A stretch of DNA of 5,816 nucleotides from Chitinophagales bacterium (GCA_020629335.1 JAHDDN010000357.1:1-5816), one strand, 5' to 3'; positions 1-5,494 are shown, counted from the first letter of the stretch. Program-made: numbers and translations. Notes: generated from the letters alone by a model not told the origin.

Positions 1-42
1 ATTTGTGAAAAGTTGACGAAGCTATTTTTTGACTCATTAGGC

Positions 43-62
43 GAAAGCCTATCCTGTAAGGA
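43..62 (+). repeat. Short dispersed repeat, copy A (GAAAGCCTATCCTGTAAGGA)
   Basis: These 20 bases match 3233-3252 at 19 of 20 positions, differing only in A versus G at base 9. The motif contains the small dyad TCCT-GTA-AGGA. Here the preceding bases also form TAGGC-GAAA-GCCTA (38-51), a perfect five-pair stem with a GNRA-type loop. The other copy lies in a different hairpin context, so the shared part is the motif and not the whole fold. It is probably a member of a dispersed intergenic repeat family; its function is unknown. Confidence 0.45.
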
Positions 63-306
63 ACGAAGGCATCGCATCGCGTTAGTGAGGCTTTTTAACG
101 CAGCGAGGCGAGAAAATAGCCCCTCAAAATTCATAAATTTCGACTTGGTGGGCTGTAAATACCACAAAGATAAGAATAGAACTATTTTAATGCCTTATAC
201 TAAATCTCGATTCTTGTATACTTTTTGGTTTTCTTCTAATAGATACCACTTCGACAAGCTCAGCAGCACTGTGAAAGGCGCTCCTCGCTCAATTAAGTAG
301 ATAAAC

Positions 307-340
307 AAAAGCTTTCGAACAATATCGGATGGTTTATTTT
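307..340 (+). repeat. 34-bp direct repeat, copy A
   Basis: The block begins AAAAGCTTTCGAACAAT and ends GGTTTATTTT. It matches 5426-5459 at 30 of 34 positions in the same orientation. The other copy sits about 30 bp upstream of the aldo/keto reductase start codon, whereas this copy is not next to a start codon in the window. This favours a dispersed repeat over a gene-specific regulatory site. Confidence 0.5.
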
Positions 341-408
341 TTGAAATTCTATCAGTTATTCAGTTCAAACGTTAATCAGGTATTTTTCGGCTTAGGGATG
401 GAAGTGGT

Positions 409-508
409 ATGTGGCGTGATGAGGTAGCTTATGGAGCTTAGGTAGACGTAGGCTGGCCCGAAGGGCAGACAAGTATGCCTTAGCGGAATAGCTACCGAAT
501 AGCCACAT
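409..508. repeat. 100-nt imperfect palindrome (long stem-loop)
   Basis: Nested arms pair in order: ATGTGGC (409-415) with GCCACAT (502-508); GGTAGCT (423-429) with AGCTACC (490-496); GCTTAGG (436-442) with CCTTAGC (478-484, one T-T mismatch); and CTGgCCC (453-459) with GGGCAG (463-468) around a GAA apex. Internal loops of about 5-10 nt separate the arms. The right half plus flank (about 463-515) recurs in inverted orientation at the right end of the window (5760-5816), including a perfect 17-bp match (499-515 with 5760-5776). This marks it as a member of a repeat family. It could fold as RNA or as a single-stranded DNA hairpin; I cannot tell its role. Confidence 0.65.
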
Positions 509-525
509 AAGAACGGACAGCCCGA

Positions 526-598
526 CGCATTTTTAATTTTGATCGGAGGGCGCACACATAGGTAGCGCCCCTACGGGCCGATCAAAATTAAAAATGCG
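526..598. repeat. Perfect 21-bp inverted repeat, 73-nt hairpin
   Basis: The arms at 526-546 and 578-598 are exact reverse complements over 21 bp; the left arm begins CGCATTTTTAATTTTGATC. The 31-nt centre holds a second stem, GGGCGC (548-553) with GCGCCC (565-570). It lies 88 bp beyond the stop codon of the minus-strand amine oxidase and 17 bp from the 100-nt palindrome. It could act as a transcription terminator or an RNA-stabilising hairpin for that gene. There is no clear U-tract next to the stem, and the perfect long arms look more like a palindromic intergenic element. Confidence 0.7.
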
Positions 599-686
599 GA
601 AGCCCCATAGAAAAGCAAAACTAAATCATGTTTTTTTATTGTTTATGTATTCAATTATTTATTTGAAAGGGGCGCTGTATTTTTTA

Positions 687-1907
687 TTAATCTTCTTCGT
701 TTAATAGTCTATCAATTGAATAATATCCTGATAATATGGCTCCTGGCACCCCCATTTGTTGGTAGGGGTCGTAAATTTCACCAGCAAAATAAACCTTCTT
801 ATCCAATGATTGATTGAGAACTTTCAAATGCGATTTTTTCTCTTGGATGGCTTGTGTCCATGTACCTTGAGTGAATTCATATTGTCCCCAATTTTCTAAA
901 ATATAGTCACCAGTATAGGTGGCAGAAGCTTTTCCGTCAAATATTTTATCTAATTCTTGAAGTACGTTAGAGATAATTTCTTGTTCAGACTTAAGGGCAT
1001 AATATTTTTGAGTTTCATTTCCAACACACAAAAATCCTAATATATTGCTTTGTGCATCTTTCCCAAAAGCGATATCATAAAATACTCTTTCTCCATCCTT
1101 TACAATACAATTTATTGCATCGGGATAAAATTTTTCGGAGAATTTCAAAGCAAGCTTAAATCCTTGACGGAAAGTGACAGCTTCGATTGCCTCTCTTTTT
1201 TCTTCTTTCATTTCTGGTTTAAAAGTAATCATATTAGATTTCAGCACTCCAATGGAAACTGTCACTATAACTCGATCTGCTTCATAGCTATCCCCATTTT
1301 GGGTTTTAAGGATCACCTTATTATCAGAATAATCTATTTCGGCAACAGGAGAATTAAATTTGATTTTGTGCTTAACTGTTTTTGCGATATTTTGATTGAC
1401 GAAATCGTACCAAGTAGAACTTTTGAATTTAGATTCTGGCATAAAATCGTACATAAATTTATTTTGCCAATTAGGACTGGGCTTGTATTTTTCTCCATCC
1501 CAATTGGCAGTACTTACTAGTTTATAAGGGATGAGTTCTTCATCTATTTGGTCGCCTTTTTTTCCTTTCAACACATTTAGTGCAATGGGAGCACTATGAA
1601 GCCATTCAGCCCCAACATCAATCGGAAAGTCCGCTAAAGTGGTATCTTTTTTTAGTCTTCCTCCATACCTATTAGTTGCCTCTAAAATGGTGTAATCAAT
1701 ATTGTTTTGTTCCAATACTTTTGCAGCTGCCAATCCCGATGCTCCAGCTCCAACGATGATTACTTTCCCTTCATAATTATATGTTTTATGTAAGGCTGTT
1801 TCTTTAGGCAGTTTATCTTTCGCTCTTGCTGCCCATTTAAAGCAGCCTGATAAGATGAAGGCTATTGCACTAATCGCTAAAACTGATAATATCTTGTGAA
1901 GCTTCAT
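687..1907 (-). CDS. Flavin-containing amine oxidase (MAO/PAO family), predicted lipoprotein
   Basis: The product is 406 residues from the ATG at 1907. A frame-open TTG at 1940 would add 11 residues, but these precede an obvious signal peptide and the codon overlaps a likely -7 promoter box, so I reject it. Residues 1-22 are a lipoprotein signal peptide: positive start, hydrophobic core, lipobox LSGC with Cys22. An FAD-binding Rossmann motif follows (VGAGASG, 52-58; ribose-binding Glu76; GGR 82-84), then GAEWLH (99-104). KLALKF (251-256) holds a candidate flavin-proximal lysine, and the C-terminal FAD motif is YFAGE (373-377) to GAILSGYYS (389-397). Family members oxidise amines using FAD and O2; the substrate here cannot be predicted. 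At ~380 mature residues it is shorter than most MAO/PAO enzymes but retains both FAD ends. It is probably cotranscribed with the membrane-protein gene 62 bp upstream. Export of an FAD enzyme without a twin-arginine signal is odd. Confidence 0.88.
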   Translation of the reverse strand: MKLHKILSVLAISAIAFILSGCFKWAARAKDKLPKETALHKTYNYEGKVIIVGAGASGLAAAKVLEQNNIDYTILEATNRYGGRLKKDTTLADFPIDVGAEWLHSAPIALNVLKGKKGDQIDEELIPYKLVSTANWDGEKYKPSPNWQNKFMYDFMPESKFKSSTWYDFVNQNIAKTVKHKIKFNSPVAEIDYSDNKVILKTQNGDSYEADRVIVTVSIGVLKSNMITFKPEMKEEKREAIEAVTFRQGFKLALKFSEKFYPDAINCIVKDGERVFYDIAFGKDAQSNILGFLCVGNETQKYYALKSEQEIISNVLQELDKIFDGKASATYTGDYILENWGQYEFTQGTWTQAIQEKKSHLKVLNQSLDKKVYFAGEIYDPYQQMGVPGAILSGYYSIDRLLNEED

Positions 1908-1937
1908 AAAGTAATCTTTATTATTAGGTTCTCCCTG

Positions 1938-1945
1938 CAAATGTA
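1938..1945 (-). promoter_or_regulatory. Candidate Bacteroidota -7 box for the amine oxidase gene
   Basis: The minus strand reads TACATTTG, an exact match to the Bacteroidota -7 consensus TAnnTTTG. It lies 30 bp upstream of the ATG at 1907, in the 62-bp gap after the upstream gene. I see no TTTG at the usual -33 spacing, so it may be a weak internal promoter or a chance match. Confidence 0.35.
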
Positions 1946-1969
1946 GTGGATTTTAAGCGTTTTCTTTTT

Positions 1970-2665
1970 CTATGCCTTTGTTTCAAATTTTGGTATCGTA
2001 TAATTGAGAATCAAAACCATTGCAATATATGTAAATAATAGTGTTGGAATAAGCGTATTAAAGCCTAAATTAAATTCAGGAATACCAAAAGTTTGTCTTA
2101 ATGATACGGATGCTGTAGAGAGCATAAACATAATTCCATAAATGAAGACGCCTATTATTGCCGCTTTGTTCTTAAAAGTTCTTTGTATGCCCTTTTTCGC
2201 TTCTTGCGCAAAGAAATACCAAAGAGCTATTGCACTAAAGATCGCTTCTATAGCTACTGCTAAATAAGGATTGGAGTCATAAAGTCCCAGCCCAAATTCG
2301 TGGGTATCTTCCCCAAAAATATAATGAGGGTGACCTGAGAAAAAGTCTAATACGAAGTGTCCTAATAATAGTATCGAACCTATTAAGGCTATTTTGTTAT
2401 CCTTAAATAGAAGACGGCCAATGATAAAGATGATCAGCATCCAGGCAAGTTGCGGAAGTAAATCGTGACTGTACAACATATTGGCATACATTTCTGGTAT
2501 AGTTGCATCAAAAGCATCGTCAGGTGTTGTATGCTCAAGACCTAAGTAATGAAAAATGAACCACAGAAAATCTTGTAATTGTGAAACAATCAAGAAAAAA
2601 AGCAAAGTTCCCTTTGGATATTTCTGATGAGCTATCAGAGCGGTTGAATAATGACCTACTAGCAT
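1970..2665 (-). CDS. Six-helix membrane protein resembling YdjM-type metal-dependent hydrolases
   Basis: The 231-residue product has about six hydrophobic segments (near 20-40, 71-87, 92-109, 134-152, 168-187 and 204-224). Polar residues that could bind metal cluster in the N-terminal half: His5, Asp32, SHD (66-68), and GHFVLDFFSGHPHY (102-115) with His103, Asp107, His112 and His114. A His early on, an Asp in helix 1, an SH motif and an HxxxD motif are typical of the YdjM/LexA-binding, membrane-bound metal-dependent hydrolase family, whose activity is poorly known. This assignment rests on pattern only. The gene starts with ATG at 2665, is divergent from the HxlR gene and has an exact -7 box 42-49 bp upstream flanked by two dyads. 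It is the first gene of a probable operon with the amine oxidase. The C-terminal half carries no recognised motif. Confidence 0.75.
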   Translation of the reverse strand: MLVGHYSTALIAHQKYPKGTLLFFLIVSQLQDFLWFIFHYLGLEHTTPDDAFDATIPEMYANMLYSHDLLPQLAWMLIIFIIGRLLFKDNKIALIGSILLLGHFVLDFFSGHPHYIFGEDTHEFGLGLYDSNPYLAVAIEAIFSAIALWYFFAQEAKKGIQRTFKNKAAIIGVFIYGIMFMLSTASVSLRQTFGIPEFNLGFNTLIPTLLFTYIAMVLILNYTIPKFETKA

Positions 2666-2690
2666 AATGTTGAATATTTATTGTATTTTT

Positions 2691-2707
2691 ACTATTGATT
2701 TGATAGC
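2691..2707. promoter_or_regulatory. Operator dyad 1 (probable HxlR-family site)
   Basis: ACTATT-GATTT-GATAGC is a 6-5-6 dyad with five of six pairs complementary. It matches dyad 2 (2722-2738) at 13 of 17 positions and lies exactly 31 bp from it, about three helical turns. It sits just downstream of the -7 box of the minus-strand operon, around the expected transcription start. The DNA could be bound by the divergently encoded HxlR regulator. Confidence 0.55.
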
Positions 2708-2714
2708 AAATATA
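2707..2714 (-). promoter_or_regulatory. -7 box of the membrane protein / amine oxidase operon
   Basis: The minus strand reads TATATTTG, an exact TAnnTTTG match to the Bacteroidota -7 element. It lies 41 bp before the ATG at 2665, giving an estimated leader of about 35 nt. There is no good TTTG at -33; dyad 2 occupies that position instead. Dyad 1 abuts the downstream edge. Binding at either dyad would be expected to interfere with polymerase. Confidence 0.55.
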
Positions 2715-2721
2715 CAAAATC

Positions 2722-2738
2722 ACTATCGTTTTGATAGT
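2722..2738. promoter_or_regulatory. Operator dyad 2 (probable HxlR-family site)
   Basis: ACTATC-GTTTT-GATAGT is a perfect 6-bp inverted repeat with a 5-bp spacer, located 17-33 bp before the HxlR start codon. It has the same architecture and near-identical half-sites as dyad 1. For the minus-strand operon it covers the -33 region. For the regulator gene it overlaps the likely promoter or transcript start, so autoregulation is plausible. Dyads with ACTAT/ATAGT-like half-sites upstream of HxlR-type genes are what this dimeric winged-helix family is expected to bind. Confidence 0.65.
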
Positions 2739-2754
2739 AATAATTCAAAATAAA

Positions 2755-3177
2755 ATGAAAAAAACATTTCGTTCAGGATGTCCAATAGCTTCTCTTTTAG
2801 ATTTAATGGGTGATAAATGGTCATTACTAATTGTTAGAGATATGCTGATTAAGCATAAAAAGACATTCAAAGAAATATCCGATTCTGATGAGGGAATTGC
2901 TCCAAGTATTTTATCTGCAAGATTGAAATTATTAGAATCCTATGCGCTAATCACTAAAAGTAAACTTCCCGAAAACAAAAAAGAAAACATCTACTTGCTT
3001 ACCGAAAAGGGAATTGATTTGGCACCTATTATTGTGGAGTTTACTTTATGGGGGGATAAGTATATGCGAGCATATAACAATATAGATTCCATCCCTAATT
3101 TAGATGCCGATAAACCGATGATGATTGATGCTATTAAAAATAATTATACTGCCATGGTTCAGCAAATTTCAGATTAA
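2755..3177 (+). CDS. HxlR/DUF24-family winged helix-turn-helix regulator
   Basis: The product has 140 residues from the ATG at 2755. A TTG at 2731 is in frame, but it lies inside the perfect operator dyad and would add only eight residues. MKKTFRSGCPI is the usual start for the family. Cys9, the only cysteine, occupies the conserved N-terminal position used for redox or electrophile sensing in YodB, HypR and QorR. GDKWSLLIVRDML (19-31) is the family signature; the recognition helix is about 49-62 (APSILSARLKLLE), and the wing ends at YLLTEKG (80-86). Residues 87-140 form the probable dimerisation helices. Length is slightly above the ~110-130 typical. The gene is divergent from the membrane protein and amine oxidase operon and shares the intergenic dyads, so it probably controls that operon and itself. 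The inducer is unknown. Confidence 0.93.
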   Translation: MKKTFRSGCPIASLLDLMGDKWSLLIVRDMLIKHKKTFKEISDSDEGIAPSILSARLKLLESYALITKSKLPENKKENIYLLTEKGIDLAPIIVEFTLWGDKYMRAYNNIDSIPNLDADKPMMIDAIKNNYTAMVQQISD

Positions 3178-3228
3178 TTCAAGTATTGTTTCTCCTAATT
3201 ATAGAACTCATTTAAAGTTTTATGGTGA

Positions 3229-3258
3229 AGCTGAAAGCCTGTCCTGTAAGGATCAGCT
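3229..3258. terminator. Hairpin between convergent genes, possible terminator
   Basis: AGCTGA (3229-3234) pairs with TCAGCT (3253-3258), and inside it TCCT (3242-3245) pairs with AGGA (3249-3252) around GTA. A 7-nt bulge (AAGCCTG) lies on the 5' side. The hairpin is 51 bp after the HxlR stop and 28 bp after the stop of the convergent lipoprotein gene. It could end both transcripts, although no strong U-tract is adjacent: the plus strand continues AAATTTTCG. The bases 3233-3252 are the second copy of the repeat at 43-62. Confidence 0.4.
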
Positions 3259-3286
3259 AAATTTTCGTAGTTCATAGTCAATGCCT

Positions 3287-4066
3287 TTATTGCTGCCCCA
3301 CTGTTTTTTTGCTTGGATAAAAGTCATTTGCGTATTGATACTGATGATAACCCTGCCCCAAGTGGTCACCAACGATATTTAAATAGCAATCCTCTTTTTC
3401 GCCAAAAGGTATGATAACCAAAGGCTCTTTTAGGGCGACTTTTTGTATGGTAAAACCTTCAGGTAAAACAACATTCAGATTGGGTGTGCCTGTTTCGGTG
3501 GCGTGCATCACATAGAGATTGCCTTTGCCATCAGACATTTGATAAATTTCATTTTCAAAAACAACGACTTGGCATTTTTTGATAACTTTAACAACCAAAT
3601 GTCCTTCTTCGGGTTTGAGCATATTCGTTTTGGAGGGGATAAAATCAATAGCGAGTGGTTTGGCAAGTTCCATCCAAGTGTAGCCCTTATAGTCAAGCTT
3701 AGTTTTGCAAGCTTCGCCTTGGCAGTCAGAAGGAGCATTTGGAGAACGTAAAAACAAGGTTTTGTTAAACATGATATGTCGGTCAATGTTCTTTTGCCAG
3801 GGCAAGCTTACCTTAAAATCATCCCATGCTTCTTTTGGTATCGCATTCTTGCCATCACTAATGATGACGAGTTTTTCCTTTATATTAATTAGTTCCTTTG
3901 CCGTTTCTAATTCTTGCCATTGAATATTGGCAGGCAATTCAAATACAGCTTTCGTGGCATATTTGATGCCCGCTTTTTCTACGGAGTCGAAACCGCAGGA
4001 AGTGAACATAAGCATTATAAAAATGCATATTTCGAATTTCAAGAAAAGTGATGCTGTATTTTTCAT
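3287..4066 (-). CDS. Uncharacterised lipoprotein, 259 residues
   Basis: I do not recognise this protein. Residues 1-24 look like a lipoprotein signal peptide: a long hydrophobic run (about 12-22) ends in FTSC, with Cys24 as the predicted lipidation site. The signal is atypical because a short polar stretch (KNTAS) and a lysine at 10 precede the core. The mature part (~235 residues) looks globular and soluble, with no transmembrane segment. Further cysteines lie at 115 and 120 (a CQGEAC pair), 165 and 227, which could form disulfides in the periplasm. Residues 212-248 are rich in aromatic and histidine residues (PLVIIPFGEKEDC, then GDHLGQGYHQYQYAND) and may be the most family-specific part. 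It starts with ATG at 4066, and its 3' end faces the HxlR gene. No operon partner lies close by: the next minus-strand gene upstream ends 275 bp away across a repeat. Reading-frame quality and the signal peptide make it a real gene; no function can be assigned. Confidence 0.75.
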   Translation of the reverse strand: MKNTASLFLKFEICIFIMLMFTSCGFDSVEKAGIKYATKAVFELPANIQWQELETAKELINIKEKLVIISDGKNAIPKEAWDDFKVSLPWQKNIDRHIMFNKTLFLRSPNAPSDCQGEACKTKLDYKGYTWMELAKPLAIDFIPSKTNMLKPEEGHLVVKVIKKCQVVVFENEIYQMSDGKGNLYVMHATETGTPNLNVVLPEGFTIQKVALKEPLVIIPFGEKEDCYLNIVGDHLGQGYHQYQYANDFYPSKKTVGQQ

Positions 4067-4175
4067 ATATTTAATCTAATTTTCTGACGATATTTCATTG
4101 TTTTTAGCTACAAAAGAAAATCCCATCCTCACACAGATTTTACCGCCTTGCATAGAACAAAAATATTTTAAGTAG

Positions 4176-4300
4176 TTATACAAGGCATTTAAGACGCGAA
4201 TAGCGCAGCTATTTAAGGAATAAATAAAGCAGTGAAATTGCAAAAAATCTGTGCAATTTGTGCAGTCCATGATTATTTATCTGGGCGGCTTATTCCGCTG
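4176..4300 (+). repeat. ~125-bp intergenic repeat, copy 1
   Basis: A 46-bp core (4182-4227) is identical to 5638-5683. Weaker similarity continues on the right through AAATTGCAAAAAA, a CTGTGCAATTTGTG-like stretch, GATTATTTAT and GGGCGGCT. The core contains AATAGC-GCA-GCTATT (4199-4213), a perfect hairpin. Outer arms CACAGATTTT (4132-4141) and AAAATCTGTG (4244-4253) are inverted repeats around the core. The right end adds GCGG-CTTATT-CCGC (4285-4298) and a shortened version of the module found complete at 5760. It lies downstream of the aldo/keto reductase and upstream of the lipoprotein gene. No coding potential is evident. Confidence 0.75.
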
Positions 4301-4341
4301 TCCATTCTATTGGTTTGAGTATCATATTTAAAGGCGATCAC

Positions 4342-5397
4342 CTACGCATAAGGAATCGGATACTCCCGCAAGACCGCATTTATATCTTCCAACAATTCTT
4401 TCGTAACCGTCATCTCAAACGCATCGATATTCTCCTTAAGCTGCTTCATGGTCGTCGCACCAATAATCGTCGAACTCACCCAATGAAACTGATCGATCCA
4501 AATGAGTGCTAATTGACTTGGAGTAATACCGTGCTTTTTGGCAACTGCGACATATTTCTTGACTGCTTTGTGTACAAATTGTTGATCACGGAAATTTCCG
4601 TGTCTTCCGGCAAAGGACCAGCGAGAACCTTTTGGCTTTTTGCCATTCGCATATTTTCCAGATAATACACCGCCCCCTAAAGGCGACCAAGGAAGGTAAC
4701 CGATCTTATTGATTTCACAAGATTCAGTGACGTATGGCCAATCCTTGCTATGGATTAAACTAAATTCATTTTGAAGAGAGACCATTTTGGGTAAGTCATG
4801 ATCTTTGGCCAGCTGCATATATTTTTGGATTCCCCAGGGTGTTTCATTGGATATTCCGCAGTATCTTACTTTTCCTGCTTTGACACATTTTTGTAATGCT
4901 TGCAGTACTCCTAACATGTTTTTCTCTTCCTGCTTCTCCTTAGTAGCTGAGAAATCGGCATTTCCAATCCAGTGTTTATTGAAATGTGGGTAATTTCTGT
5001 TAGGCCAATGCAACTGATAGAGATCGATATAATCTGTTTGTAATCTTTTTAAAGAATCATCTACTGCTTTGATGACTGCTTTTCCCGTGATCTTGCCACC
5101 TTTACGTACCCAAGGGACATTGGATCCTGCTATTTTAGAAAAGATCATCCACTTCTTTCTCTTTTTGGGATTGGCTTTGAAATAATTGCCGATAATTTCC
5201 TCCGTTTTTCCATAAGTTTCGGCAGAAGAAGGCACTGCATACATCTCTGCAGTATCCATACAATTGACGCCTCGATCCAGCGAATAATCTATTTGTTCAT
5301 TGGCATCTCCTTGTGTGTTTTGTTTTCCCCAAGTCATTGTTCCAAGACAAACTCTTGAAACATTAAGCTTGCTACTACCTAGTTTGTTGTATTTCAT
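4342..5397 (-). CDS. tas: Tas-like NADP(H)-dependent aldo/keto reductase
   Basis: The 351-residue product is close in length to E. coli Tas (346) and shares its distinctive stretches, for example LGTMTWGKQN (18-27), DTAEMYAVP (48-56), DSLKRLQTDYIDLYQLHWP (114-132), GKVRYCGISNET (175-186) and GATTMKQLKENI (313-324). The catalytic tetrad of the superfamily is complete: Asp48, Tyr53, Lys88 and His130. The cofactor contacts are SNET (183-186), Gln209-Asn210, WSPLGGGVLSGKY (237-249) and the C-terminal loop around 311-324. It is expected to be a soluble TIM-barrel enzyme reducing carbonyl compounds with NADPH; the physiological substrate is not known for this branch. The ATG at 5397 follows an A-rich stretch (AATAAGAAAA) with no strong ribosome-binding site. 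The gene is monocistronic in this window and is bracketed by direct copies of the same intergenic repeat. A 34-bp dispersed repeat lies in its leader. The symbol is by similarity only. Confidence 0.92.
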   Translation of the reverse strand: MKYNKLGSSKLNVSRVCLGTMTWGKQNTQGDANEQIDYSLDRGVNCMDTAEMYAVPSSAETYGKTEEIIGNYFKANPKKRKKWMIFSKIAGSNVPWVRKGGKITGKAVIKAVDDSLKRLQTDYIDLYQLHWPNRNYPHFNKHWIGNADFSATKEKQEEKNMLGVLQALQKCVKAGKVRYCGISNETPWGIQKYMQLAKDHDLPKMVSLQNEFSLIHSKDWPYVTESCEINKIGYLPWSPLGGGVLSGKYANGKKPKGSRWSFAGRHGNFRDQQFVHKAVKKYVAVAKKHGITPSQLALIWIDQFHWVSSTIIGATTMKQLKENIDAFEMTVTKELLEDINAVLREYPIPYA

Positions 5398-5425
5398 TTT
5401 TTCTTATTATTTTAAGTGTTTATGT

Positions 5426-5459
5426 AAAAGTTTTCGAACAATTTCCGATGATTTATTTT
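5426..5459 (+). repeat. 34-bp direct repeat, copy B
   Basis: This block starts AAAAGTTTTCGAACAAT and ends GATTTATTTT, matching 307-340 at 30 of 34 positions in the same orientation. It contains TTCGAA and lies 29-62 bp upstream of the aldo/keto reductase start codon, so it overlaps where that gene's promoter or leader should be. The distant copy suggests a dispersed repeat that happens to lie here; a regulatory role cannot be excluded. Confidence 0.5.
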
Positions 5460-5494
5460 CAACTTATATTCCTCCACGTTATAATACTTAGTAA

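Larger units (their letters stand above)
1..686. other. Gene-free intergenic region rich in repeats
   Basis: I see no convincing gene here. The only sizeable open frame (13-300, plus) would start on TTG, has no recognisable domain and runs through repeat-like sequence, including a TTCGACAAGCTCAGC stretch near 249-263. The region holds a small hairpin at 38-51 (TAGGC, GAAA loop, GCCTA), a motif at 43-62 that recurs at 3233-3252, a 34-bp motif at 307-340 that recurs at 5426-5459, and two large palindromes (409-508 and 526-598). It lies downstream of the minus-strand amine oxidase gene, so it may include that transcript's 3' end. What lies left of the window is unknown. Confidence 0.6.

Noticed and set aside
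13..300. 95-residue open frame on the plus strand
   Set aside because: It begins with TTG, has no ribosome-binding site or recognisable domain, and passes through repeat sequence; it is probably a chance open frame.
1050..1520. 156-residue plus-strand open frame
   Set aside because: It is antisense to the well-supported amine oxidase gene, and its Phe/Ile/Cys-rich translation is typical of a shadow frame.
1938..1940. TTG start for the amine oxidase (11 extra residues)
   Set aside because: The extension precedes a normal lipoprotein signal peptide and the codon falls in a TAnnTTTG promoter match; ATG at 1907 is the better start.
2535..2723. 62-residue minus-strand open frame
   Set aside because: It overlaps the membrane-protein gene in another frame and runs through the promoter and dyads; no domain features.
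2731..2733. TTG start for the HxlR gene (eight extra residues)
   Set aside because: It lies inside the perfect operator dyad; ATG at 2755 gives the usual family N-terminus.
3503..3923. Open frames on both strands within the lipoprotein gene
   Set aside because: They overlap each other and the lipoprotein gene, which has a signal peptide and coherent composition; these are shadows.
4076..4270. 64-residue minus-strand frame between the lipoprotein and aldo/keto reductase genes
   Set aside because: Most of it is the ~125-bp non-coding repeat, whose second copy does not preserve it as a gene.
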